Below, one piece after another: positions 56,772 to 63,163 of a stretch of DNA of 64,000 bases (within the stretch, counting starts at the first letter, position 1; each line of letters begins with the position of its first letter). Both the position numbers and the translations under genes were made by a program. The notes beneath the pieces are model-generated. The model ran no database searches. It had not been told where the DNA came from and worked only from the letters and a program-made list of their open reading frames with translations. Source of the DNA: a virus; the IMG/VR virus record IMGVR_UViG_3300050120_000169, positions 16,088 through 80,087 of that record; one strand, written 5' to 3'.

Positions 56772-57076
56772 TCACCAACAAATCGAAGCACAGCAAGCGT
56801 GCGATGCTACAGGATCACCTGAATCGGGCGGTCATGGAGAATGAGCAGCTTACCTGGGAAATCACGGCGATGGCCCAGCACTTTTCCCGGCTCAAGCAGT
56901 TGTTGGAAGAAAATGGTGCCCAACGGATTCACTTAGAGGCGGAGATTGCAAAATGCAAGAAAAAGAAGGCTACCAGTACAAAACGACCTGGGCCGCTACA
57001 GGTAGCGCTCTCTGCGAGGCTATTGAAAGCAAAAACTGGGACCAAGCGGAGTTTGTCTACCGCGAAGCGGAAGTAG
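56768..57076 (+). CDS. Hypothetical coiled-coil protein, 102 aa
   Basis: ATG 56768 overlaps the previous stop. Residues 15-65 are heptad-like (ENEQLTWEITAMAQHFSRLKQLLEE in pieces). The last 35 residues are Lys/Arg-rich and lie over the next gene in another frame. The overlap (124 nt) is large, so either this C-terminus is not real protein or the two frames are linked by a frameshift. Confidence 0.5.
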   Translation: MITNKSKHSKRAMLQDHLNRAVMENEQLTWEITAMAQHFSRLKQLLEENGAQRIHLEAEIAKCKKKKATSTKRPGPLQVALSARLLKAKTGTKRSLSTAKRK

Positions 57077-57219
57077 AGTACCAGCGATATAACGGAAGTA
57101 GAAGCGACTACGCGGTGGCCTTGGCGACATTCAAAGCCCTCCAGGCGGCACGGGCGGCGGTGGCAGCGGCAGAAGCTGCGCAATTGATTGCGGGTGGCAC
57201 GGGTAAGCCGAAGAAATAA
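56953..57219 (+). CDS. Hypothetical protein, 88 aa
   Basis: ATG 56953 in an A-rich run. Contains a tyrosine-rich start, then a helical Ala-rich end with palindrome copy 19 in frame (AAQLIAGG). It overlaps the previous gene by 124 nt. Its codon use is typical of the phage, so this frame is probably real. Confidence 0.6.
   Translation: MQEKEGYQYKTTWAATGSALCEAIESKNWDQAEFVYREAEVEYQRYNGSRSDYAVALATFKALQAARAAVAAAEAAQLIAGGTGKPKK
57180..57193 (+). repeat. Dispersed palindrome copy 19 (in gene)
   Basis: GCAATTGATTGCGG in frame, encoding Gln-Leu-Ile-Ala. Confidence 0.85.
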
Positions 57220-57222
57220 TCT

Positions 57223-57250
57223 TTGACAAACGTAGATAATGCCCTATACT
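57223..57250 (+). promoter_or_regulatory. Sigma-70-type promoter P13
   Basis: TTGACA 57223-57228, TATACT 57245-57250, 16-bp spacer. Confidence 0.85.
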
Positions 57251-57289
57251 GGAATTACTGAATCGCAACACACCGCCACGGAGGGCATC

Positions 57290-57463
57290 ATGACCAACAA
57301 AACTTTTCACGACTACCAAGACGCAGCTAACGCAGCCCTTACCGAACTTGGTTTGCCGATTCAGTTTTTTTGGGGCACCTCCAAGGAAGCCATGAAGGTG
57401 ATTGCCAACCGCTTTCAAGCGCAAGCCAAAGCCCAACGCGACGCCGCTCTCAAGGCCAATTAA
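57290..57463 (+). CDS. Hypothetical early protein, 57 aa
   Basis: ATG 57290 after CGGAGGG. Helical, soluble. No recognised family. First gene after P13. Confidence 0.65.
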   Translation: MTNKTFHDYQDAANAALTELGLPIQFFWGTSKEAMKVIANRFQAQAKAQRDAALKAN

Positions 57464-57472
57464 GGAGACGCG

Positions 57473-57679
57473 ATGAACATCGATCAAATTATTGCCCTGG
57501 CGATCCAGCACGAAGGTACGGACGATAGTGCCATTCTGGCCCGCGAAGATGCACAGTTTCTGCTCACCGAGCGCCAGCACGTAACCAGTGCTTACGACCG
57601 GGCGTTGACATCACTGCGCCACAGTGTCGGGGTGTTTCACCCTGACTACAAACGCGCTGCAACGGGTCTTAGCGCATGA
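57473..57679 (+). CDS. Hypothetical protein, 68 aa
   Basis: ATG 57473 after AAGGAG. Helical (INIDQIIALAIQHEG...). No recognised family. Confidence 0.65.
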   Translation: MNIDQIIALAIQHEGTDDSAILAREDAQFLLTERQHVTSAYDRALTSLRHSVGVFHPDYKRAATGLSA

Positions 57680-57804
57680 GTCTCTTTCTTTGGCTGATGG
57701 GCTTGATCTGGACACCAAGCCCTAAGCCCTACCCGATGTGCCGCCCCAACGTAGTGGGCCGCACGCACAGAACGGCAGACGCCGCCCCCGATGAATATGG
57801 TTAG
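57676..57804 (+). CDS. Small hydrophobic protein, 42 aa
   Basis: ATG overlaps the previous stop (ATGA). Short hydrophobic start (MSLFLWLMGLIWTPSP), Pro/Arg-rich end. The overlap favours it as real. Confidence 0.45.
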   Translation: MSLFLWLMGLIWTPSPKPYPMCRPNVVGRTHRTADAAPDEYG

Positions 57805-57910
57805 GTAAGCGACAACCGAAACTATAGATACTGAGTGTCCAGTTGAAAACGTTGATGGGTATAAGCGAACGGTCCCGCGTTCTATCGGGACCACCTTTAA
57901 GGAGCGTGAA

Positions 57911-58078
57911 ATGGGTATCAGAGGTGCATACGCCGTATGCGAAAAACACGGCTCAGAAATTGCGAAGGGCGTGGGCAAGAAAATGGTCCGCGCACCGGTC
58001 CCCAAGACCAAGAAACAGCGGTATCATTCTGGCTGTCCGCAGTGCAAGAAGGACGCTCGGGATGCCGTAGCGCTGTAA
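57911..58078 (+). CDS. Zinc-finger-like protein, 55 aa
   Basis: ATG 57911 after AAGGAG, ends TAA 58076-58078. C10..H13 and C42PQC45 could bind zinc; very basic centre (GKKMVRAPVPKTKKQRY). A hairpin GGTCCCG/CGGGACC lies just upstream (about 57873-57894). It immediately precedes the tRNA cluster. Function unknown. Confidence 0.6.
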   Translation: MGIRGAYAVCEKHGSEIAKGVGKKMVRAPVPKTKKQRYHSGCPQCKKDARDAVAL

Positions 58079-58104
58079 GAATACGGGCTTTATGGCATGG
58101 GTGC

Positions 58105-58136
58105 TGGGTAAGAGAAGCTTCCTAGGTAAGCCTCTT
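58105..58136 (+). other. Hairpin before orphan tRNA C 3' half
   Basis: GTAAGAG pairs with CTCTTAC and, inside, GCTT with AAGC around a 7-nt loop. Similar in place to the 9-bp stem before tRNA B, so it may be an intron-like end. Confidence 0.4.
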
Positions 58137-58171
58137 ACTTAACAGCGGTTCAAATCCGCTGGGGTCCACCA
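58137..58171 (+). tRNA. Orphan tRNA C, 3' half
   Basis: T arm AGCGG-TTCAAAT-CCGCT (58144-58160), acceptor strand GGGGTCC (58161-58167), A, encoded CCA. The partner would be GGACCCC; I do not find it nearby in either direction. Sits 5 nt before tRNA-Ser. Confidence 0.55.
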
Positions 58172-58176
58172 GTTTT

Positions 58177-58264
58177 GGAAGTGTGGCTGAGTGGGTTAAG
58201 GCAGCGGTCTTGAAAACCGTCGAGTCGAAAGGCTCCGTGGGTTCGAATCCTACCACTTCCGCCA
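58177..58264 (+). tRNA. tRNA-Ser (UGA anticodon)
   Basis: Full cloverleaf: acceptor GGAAGTG/CACTTCC, D arm, anticodon arm GCGGT-CTTGAAA-ACCGT (anticodon TGA 58211-58213), long variable arm, T arm, G and encoded CCA. Reads UCA codons. Confidence 0.9.
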
Positions 58265-58415
58265 GATGTACGTGTGGATAGGGTGGTCCCCGTGCCCCCG
58301 AAAGGCACGTAAGCAATGAGGGAGTAAAACGTGAGACGACCTGTTCCCTCCTTCGGTTGGTACGAATCTCGACTAGCTATCGGGAATATTTCAACCGGGG
58401 TCGGTCGGCCAGTAC
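58265..58415 (+). other. Structured spacer inside the tRNA cluster
   Basis: 151 nt with no gene. TACGTG/CACGTA (58269-58311) with an inner GTGCC/GGCAC, and GAGGGA with TCCCTC further on. May hold a degenerate tRNA or processed RNA. Confidence 0.4.
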
Positions 58416-58498
58416 ATGCGGGTGGCTGAGTGGACTAAGGCACTGGCCTGCAAAGCCAGCGAACTTCGGTTCCGTGGGTTCGAATCCCACCCCGCATT
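58416..58498 (+). tRNA. tRNA with Cys anticodon GCA and long variable arm
   Basis: Acceptor ATGCGGG/CCCGCAT, Ser-like D arm (GCTGAGTGG..TAAGGC), anticodon arm CTGGC-CTGCAAA-GCCAG (anticodon GCA 58450-58452), variable arm with a GAAC-TTCG-GTTC stem, T arm GTGGG-TTCGAAT-CCCAC, discriminator T, no encoded CCA. GCA and U73 are Cys identity elements, but the long arm is of class II (Ser/Leu/Tyr) type. Confidence 0.85.
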
Positions 58499-58501
58499 AA
58501 C

Positions 58502-58577
58502 GGGCGTGTAGCGCAATTGGTAGAGCACTTGATTCTGAGTCAAGAGGTTCTAGGTTCGAGACCTAGCGCGCCTGCCA
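58502..58577 (+). tRNA. tRNA-Gln (CUG anticodon)
   Basis: Acceptor GGGCGTG/CGCGCCT, anticodon arm CTTGA-TTCTGAG-TCAAG (anticodon CTG 58535-58537), class I variable loop, T arm CTAGG-TTCGAGA-CCTAG, G and encoded CCA. Reads CAG. Confidence 0.85.
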
Positions 58578-58592
58578 CTTAAAGGGGTAACT

Positions 58593-58796
58593 GTGGTAAC
58601 CACATCAGTTGGTCTGCATGGCGGTATATTCACCGATGACGGGGGAACTATTACCTATTCCCCCAGTAAGCAGCTTGTGCGGGATTTGAACCCTGGCTGG
58701 CGCTTCTGGAAGGCTTCACGCGCTCGCCAGTGCATGGAAGACGAGATTGTGGCGTACTGGGAAGCAATGTTTGACAAGGATATGGAGAAATCATGA
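58593..58796 (+). CDS. Hypothetical protein, 67 aa
   Basis: GTG 58593 with AAGGGG upstream. Soluble (TTSVGLHGGIFTDDGGTITY). Next gene's ATG overlaps the stop. No recognised family. Confidence 0.6.
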   Translation: MVTTSVGLHGGIFTDDGGTITYSPSKQLVRDLNPGWRFWKASRARQCMEDEIVAYWEAMFDKDMEKS

Positions 58797-58996
58797 GCTA
58801 CAAAACGTATGAAGAATTGGGCAACGCTGTAGTCGCTTCGCCCACGCATAGCCTGCGAGTACGCATAGGCCCAGTGGAAGTTGGCGGCACGTACGACAGC
58901 ACGACGCGGATCCTTGTGTGGCAGGCGGAATTTGCTGTGCGCAATGAAGAATATGTCAAGAACCTGCTGAGCATTTACGGCGAAGCTATTCATTAA
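58793..58996 (+). CDS. Hypothetical protein, 67 aa
   Basis: ATG overlaps the previous stop. Small beta/alpha. No recognised family. Confidence 0.6.
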   Translation: MSYKTYEELGNAVVASPTHSLRVRIGPVEVGGTYDSTTRILVWQAEFAVRNEEYVKNLLSIYGEAIH

Positions 58997-58997
58997 C

Positions 58998-59013
58998 CCG
59001 CAATTAATTGCGG
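58998..59013 (+). repeat. Dispersed palindrome copy 20 (CCGCAATTAATTGCGG)
   Basis: Perfect palindrome; GCGGAGG serves the ATG at 59021. Confidence 0.9.
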
Positions 59014-59020
59014 AGGAACC

Positions 59021-59200
59021 ATGCTATTAGTCCTGTACATGGAGTACCTGGGCAGGTGTGTAGCTTCGGGTAGATTCGCCTTAGCCCCGTTGTCCTATAA
59101 GCCCTGGCTAGATTCGCTCACGAGCTACGCTGAAGACACAGGCGCAACGTTTGGCGAAATGGTCCGAGAAGAAATTGATCCCACTTGGGTAGGAGACTAG
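59021..59200 (+). CDS. Hypothetical protein, 59 aa
   Basis: ATG 59021 behind the palindrome SD, ends TAG 59198-59200. Aromatic and soluble. No recognised family. Confidence 0.6.
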   Translation: MLLVLYMEYLGRCVASGRFALAPLSYKPWLDSLTSYAEDTGATFGEMVREEIDPTWVGD

Positions 59201-59202
59201 CC

Positions 59203-59352
59203 GTGGAATTCCTATGGGCACTTCTCGGTGCTGCTGCTCTGGTGTGCGTTATCCACTTCGGTATGTTGGCTTATGACTGCAACCAGTCAGGCGGGACACT
59301 GGTAAAAGCCGTGATGCCGTTTGAGTTTGTATGCATCAATACCCAGCGATAA
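59203..59352 (+). CDS. Membrane protein, 49 aa
   Basis: GTG 59203 after AGGAG, ends TAA 59350-59352. One N-terminal membrane helix (FLWALLGAAALVCVIHFGM). Role unknown. Confidence 0.55.
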   Translation: MEFLWALLGAAALVCVIHFGMLAYDCNQSGGTLVKAVMPFEFVCINTQR

Positions 59353-59357
59353 ACCCT

Positions 59358-59385
59358 TTGACAAATTGCCGTGATGCTTTACAAT
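59358..59385 (+). promoter_or_regulatory. Sigma-70-type promoter P14
   Basis: TTGACA 59358-59363, TACAAT 59380-59385, 16-bp spacer. Confidence 0.85.
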
Positions 59386-59417
59386 GAACTCTGGTAACAA
59401 CCGCCATGGAGGGCAAA

Positions 59418-59603
59418 ATGAGTAACTTTGAACAGAAAGAGCAAGAACACATCACGGCCTACCAGCAAGGCCGTAACGACCGTCAGGCTAATAGGCCTCA
59501 CCGCGCTCCGCGCAGCGATGGCACCGAGTGGGCATATAACACCGGCTGGCATGATGGCAAAAAGAATTTCACCGAGAAGAAACCCCCATGTCCCATTTTG
59601 TAG
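59418..59603 (+). CDS. Hypothetical early protein, 61 aa
   Basis: ATG 59418 (the ATG at 59406 lies in the SD). Polar, basic. First gene after P14. No recognised family. Confidence 0.65.
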   Translation: MSNFEQKEQEHITAYQQGRNDRQANRPHRAPRSDGTEWAYNTGWHDGKKNFTEKKPPCPIL

Positions 59604-59881
59604 TCCGCCGTTTGCTCAAGCACGATGGCAATGTAGAAGTCCTGGGCGATCCCATGTCGATGGCTCAGATACGCACTTTACTAACGGCTGACAGCCTGGA
59701 TGTAGTAGTTTTACAGAATGGCATGGTAATGATTGTTGATGATAATGGCATCGAGCGCAAACTGCCGGTCAACCCTATGGCAACTGAAATGTATTTGCGG
59801 CGCTGTGTACCGGGCGCTGTGGCAAAGATCTACGGGGATGTGGTGATAGTGCCAGATGCGGATTTTGATCCCGTACAATAA
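59588..59881 (+). CDS. DUF3846-like protein, 97 aa
   Basis: ATG 59588 inside the previous end. VVLQNGMVMIVDDNGIERKLPVNPMATEMYL ... IYGDVVIVPD (in pieces) is the DUF3846 pattern of small phage and plasmid proteins. Function unknown. Confidence 0.7.
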   Translation: MSHFVVRRLLKHDGNVEVLGDPMSMAQIRTLLTADSLDVVVLQNGMVMIVDDNGIERKLPVNPMATEMYLRRCVPGAVAKIYGDVVIVPDADFDPVQ

Positions 59882-59910
59882 TGGGCTTAGTCCATATAAG
59901 GAGAACTCCA

Positions 59911-60096
59911 ATGAACCAGCACCAACCGAGAAAGCACAAACCCCACTGCCGTTACTGCGTGAAGGAAGCTGTGGATCAACACGATGATGGATCACATGTG
60001 TGTGAGGATCATCAGAAACACACGCGGTGGGGGCAGGTAGCGGTCGCCATGTTGGACCGGCCCTACGATGAATGCCAGATAGACGAACCCAAGTAG
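59911..60096 (+). CDS. Zinc-finger-like protein, 61 aa
   Basis: ATG 59911 chosen for AAGGAG upstream; ATG 59881 is possible. CxxC/H set (HCRYCVKEAVDQHDDGSHVCEDH) likely binds zinc. Role unknown. Confidence 0.6.
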   Translation: MNQHQPRKHKPHCRYCVKEAVDQHDDGSHVCEDHQKHTRWGQVAVAMLDRPYDECQIDEPK

Positions 60097-60115
60097 CAGT
60101 CTCTAAACAGACCGT

Positions 60116-60131
60116 CCGCAATCAATTGCGG
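60116..60131 (+). repeat. Dispersed palindrome copy 21 (CCGCAATCAATTGCGG)
   Basis: Followed by CGGCC and a T-run, so it may also act as a weak terminator just before thyX. Confidence 0.85.
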
Positions 60132-60155
60132 CGGCCTTTTTTATGTGGGGTAAAA

Positions 60156-61889
60156 ATGACCGGTGCCGTACGACTCATAGCATTAACCAAACCCGTGATA
60201 GACGAATGTATAACAGCCGAGGATCTAGTGGCCTTCTGCGCTCGTGTTAGCAACCCAGCGAATCAGGCCAACCACGACACAGCAGGTAAGTTGTTGAAAT
60301 ATCTGGCGAAGAACAAGCACTGGTCCCCATTTGAAATGGTTAATGTGGTACTGGAAATCACGACGACCCGGGACATTGCCCGTCAGATCTTGCGACACCG
60401 ATCTTTCAGTTTTCAGGAATTTTGTGTTACTGGGGACACTCGGATTACCTTGGAATTGCCCAACGGAGTGGCAAAGGGGAAACGGGCTGCATACACCAGA
60501 ACTATTGAACAGTTATACCGCCTTCAACAAGAATCCCCTAAACGTTTGCCCAAGTGTGTCCGAGTTTTTGATGAGAACACTAGGGCTTTTGTCACGGCCC
60601 CGATCAAAGAAGTATTCCAGACGGGAGTTAAGCCTGTTTTTCGTATCACGATGGCGAACGGAAAAACCATTGATTGCACTAAGGAGCATAAATTCCTTAC
60701 TCAAGAGGGTTTTATACCTATTGAAGACGCAATTGGTCTTAAGGTGCTTGGCACAAAGGCTGTAATGACCAACCCCAATACTTTTCTAGCCTGTAATGGA
60801 GTTACTGCACACCAGGATCGTGATTGGTTAGTGGCCTCCAAGAGTCGCTCTATTCAGGCAGGTTCTGGACTACAAGGCATAGCCAAAGAGGCGGGGGTAA
60901 CAACCCATACCATACGTAAGTGGTTGAAACACCATCAAGTACAGTTCACCAAGAAAGAGGTGTCTTCTTATACACCCGCTTGGAATAGAGGGGTCACAGG
61001 GTACAGCACGGGTAAGCGTAGTCTTACGACTATTCAAAAAATGAGAGCTTCGGCAAAGAAGGGGGCGGATTCCAATTTGTGGCGCGGGGGAGTTAGCAGG
61101 TCGGAAAGACTACGTATTGCTGACTGGTGCACGGCTCACAGGGCAGAATTTTTAATCAAGGCTGGGTATAAGTGCCAACGCTGTCGTAGTAGCTTGAAAC
61201 TAGAACTCCACCATATGCAGACAGTTGCTGCTCGTCCTGATCTGGCTTATGACAAAGAGAACATAGAAGTTCTGTGTAACGTTTGTCATGACAAACACCA
61301 TGCTTTGAACGGGGACGCCAAAAAATGGCGTGAAAAACATAAAGGCCACACACTAACAGTGGAGTGGTGCAAAGTAAGTAAAGTGGAATTTCTAGGTGAT
61401 CACATGACTTACGACCTAGAAGTTCAGCATGACTCCCATAACTATGTGGGGAATGGTCTGGTTGTGCATAACAGTCAACGCTACGCGGCTGTAGTGGACT
61501 TCGCGGAGCCACGCGAGGCGCGGATGCAGGATGCCAAGAACAGACAGAACAGTACCCCGGCTGATGACGCGTTGCTGGCTGGTTGGTGGGAGCAGGCACA
61601 AGCAACGCATATTACGAACACAGAGAAGCTATACAAGACGGCGCTCGATGCAGGTATTGCCAAGGAAGTGGCCCGGTCGGTGTTGCCAGAGGGTCTTACG
61701 ACCAGCCGCCTATATATGTCGGGGTCGCTCAGGAGTTGGATTCACTACGTGCTACTGCGCACGGGCAATGGCACCCAGTTAGAACACCGGCATATCGCGC
61801 TGCGCTGTCAGGGGGTGCTGGTTGAGCAGTTCCCTGCACTTTCAGTACTTTTCGAGACAGAACATGACCAAGCTGACAGTACTCATTGA
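60156..61889 (+). CDS. thyX: Flavin-dependent thymidylate synthase ThyX, interrupted by an intein
   Basis: Makes dTMP from dUMP using FAD and methylene-THF. 577 aa precursor from ATG 60156 (GGGG upstream). N-extein 1-89 (... RHRSFSFQEF, the ThyX motif RHRxxSxNE-type), intein 90-439, then SQRY, completing RHR...SxxxxSQRY. The C-extein has the remaining ThyX body (TSRLYMSGSLRSWIHYVLLR, QLEHRHIALRCQ). The spliced enzyme would be about 227 residues, usual for ThyX. Overlaps the next gene by 26 nt. Confidence 0.9.
   Translation: MTGAVRLIALTKPVIDECITAEDLVAFCARVSNPANQANHDTAGKLLKYLAKNKHWSPFEMVNVVLEITTTRDIARQILRHRSFSFQEFCVTGDTRITLELPNGVAKGKRAAYTRTIEQLYRLQQESPKRLPKCVRVFDENTRAFVTAPIKEVFQTGVKPVFRITMANGKTIDCTKEHKFLTQEGFIPIEDAIGLKVLGTKAVMTNPNTFLACNGVTAHQDRDWLVASKSRSIQAGSGLQGIAKEAGVTTHTIRKWLKHHQVQFTKKEVSSYTPAWNRGVTGYSTGKRSLTTIQKMRASAKKGADSNLWRGGVSRSERLRIADWCTAHRAEFLIKAGYKCQRCRSSLKLELHHMQTVAARPDLAYDKENIEVLCNVCHDKHHALNGDAKKWREKHKGHTLTVEWCKVSKVEFLGDHMTYDLEVQHDSHNYVGNGLVVHNSQRYAAVVDFAEPREARMQDAKNRQNSTPADDALLAGWWEQAQATHITNTEKLYKTALDAGIAKEVARSVLPEGLTTSRLYMSGSLRSWIHYVLLRTGNGTQLEHRHIALRCQGVLVEQFPALSVLFETEHDQADSTH
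60423..61472 (+). mobile_element. Intein with HNH homing domain in ThyX
   Basis: 350 residues from Cys1 (CVTGDTRI, block A) to His-Asn (GLVVHN, block G), with Ser as +1. Block B-like GKTIDCTKEHKFLTQEG. The middle carries an HTH (IAKEAGVTTHTIRKWL), and a zinc HNH domain (CQRCRSS ... LHHMQT ... VLCNVCHDKHH). Block F: EFLGDHMTYDLEV. All splicing residues look intact. Confidence 0.9.
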
Positions 61890-62484
61890 TGGGCAGTGTG
61901 CGGTAATCACGCTTGAGGCCGACGAGGTTGAGATAAATTCGCCAGAAGGTGTGACGTTCAAGCTACCGGAGCAAGGCACAGCAGGTTGGCCGGGTACGCC
62001 TGGAAACCCGCCTGGGCATGGCAAAAGTCCACCCGTAGTGCCCAATTGCTTGGTGACCGGCACCACAGGGCATCTATGCGACCCGGAAGGTGTCAACCAC
62101 CCCCAGCACTACAACAGTCACCCCTGTGGGCTGGAAGTGATACAAGTCACGAACTACCTAGGGTCATTCAACCTAGGATGTGTGTTCAAGTATGTGGTTC
62201 GTACTGACTCGAAAGATGGGTTGAAGGATCTTAAGAAAGCTCTGTGGTATGCCGACGAAGAAACGAGAAATCGAGAATATTGGGATGCTCGATCAACGTT
62301 GAAGCTTAACGTTCATCGCTGGACTGTCTTGCGTAATAACCTTGAGCAGTTTATCAAATTCGAGCCGGATGCCCATGTACGCAACGTGCTGGGTGCGCTA
62401 TTTAAAATGTATTTTGAAGATGGCACACCGGAAGTGCTGCGAAAAGCCGTGGGGTTCCTGCATCAAGAGCGAGGTGGGAAATGA
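61864..62484 (+). CDS. DUF3310-type protein (nucleotide-kinase-like annotation), 206 aa
   Basis: ATG 61864 inside the end of thyX. After a Pro/Gly-rich linker, GVNHPQHYNSHPCGLEVIQV ... FNLGCVFKYVVRTDSKDGLKDLKKALWYADEE (in pieces) is the DUF3310 pattern. Such genes often sit near nucleotide metabolism genes in phages. Overlap with thyX supports coupling. Confidence 0.75.
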   Translation: MTKLTVLIDGQCAVITLEADEVEINSPEGVTFKLPEQGTAGWPGTPGNPPGHGKSPPVVPNCLVTGTTGHLCDPEGVNHPQHYNSHPCGLEVIQVTNYLGSFNLGCVFKYVVRTDSKDGLKDLKKALWYADEETRNREYWDARSTLKLNVHRWTVLRNNLEQFIKFEPDAHVRNVLGALFKMYFEDGTPEVLRKAVGFLHQERGGK

Positions 62485-62573
62485 AGAACCGTATGGCAAG
62501 CACTAAAACATGGGTGGCAATCAATCTCACGATTGTCTTTGTGCTGTTGTTGGCAATGAGGCTATACGCCTAA
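62481..62573 (+). CDS. Small membrane protein, 30 aa
   Basis: ATG overlaps the previous stop (ATGA), ends TAA 62571-62573. One membrane helix (VAINLTIVFVLLLAMRLYA). Confidence 0.5.
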   Translation: MKNRMASTKTWVAINLTIVFVLLLAMRLYA

Positions 62574-62584
62574 AGGAGTAGTAA

Positions 62585-63067
62585 ATGGCTGATTTTATTG
62601 AACGCGTACTAGAATTTAATCGCGCTGCGGGGCGTCCCGAGACTTTCGACACGCATCTGGTGTCCGCGCATATCGGCTATCAGATGGAAGAAATGTCCGA
62701 GAAGTTGTTGCTCGGGGTGATGGCTGGCGCACAGACGGCTGAGTCCCAGCTTCACGCCTGGGCAGTCAAGCACATGGCGAACGAGTTGCACTTGATGGGC
62801 CTGAAATTCAAAAATGGGTTCTACGATGAGCTTGTCGGCCACGCGAACAAGAAGGAACTGCTCGATGCCGATATCGACCTCGCGGTCTTTACGATGGGCA
62901 GTATGATGGTCCAGGGCGCTGATGTCCTGGGGGCCACCAACGAGGTGTGCAGCGCAAACGAACGAAAGAAGTTCGAAGACGGTACTTATCACAAATCTAC
63001 GGAGGGTAAAATAATTAAACCGATTGGGTGGGTTCCACCCGACATGACGCCTTATGTTGGGAAATAA
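62585..63067 (+). CDS. MazG-like nucleotide pyrophosphohydrolase
   Basis: 160 aa, ATG 62585 after AGGAG. FNRAAG ... GYQMEEMSEKL (Glu pair of the metal site), LLDADIDLAVFTMGSMMVQGAD and EVCSANERKKFEDGTYHKS ... WVPPDM form the MazG/PRA-PH-like alpha-helical pattern. It hydrolyses (d)NTPs or alarmone-related nucleotides to monophosphates. Its place beside thyX fits dNTP pool control. Confidence 0.8.
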   Translation: MADFIERVLEFNRAAGRPETFDTHLVSAHIGYQMEEMSEKLLLGVMAGAQTAESQLHAWAVKHMANELHLMGLKFKNGFYDELVGHANKKELLDADIDLAVFTMGSMMVQGADVLGATNEVCSANERKKFEDGTYHKSTEGKIIKPIGWVPPDMTPYVGK

Positions 63068-63070
63068 TCT

Positions 63071-63098
63071 TTGACAAACCGCTGACTTTGGCTATACT
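63071..63098 (+). promoter_or_regulatory. Sigma-70-type promoter P15
   Basis: TTGACA 63071-63076, TATACT 63093-63098, 16-bp spacer. Confidence 0.85.
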
Positions 63099-63163
63099 GG
63101 AATCTGCTCCAACCGCAACGGAGTGCAGCCAAATTTGGCACCCAACTTTTATAGGACACAGAC

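Noticed and set aside
58085-58171. Complete class II tRNA ending at 58171
   Set aside because: GGGCTTT can pair with GGGGTCC only through four G-U pairs, and no acceptable D arm or anticodon loop forms.
60116-60150. Strong Rho-independent terminator before thyX
   Set aside because: The same palindrome occurs 20 other times without T-runs; here the T-run may be incidental, so only a weak terminator is suggested.
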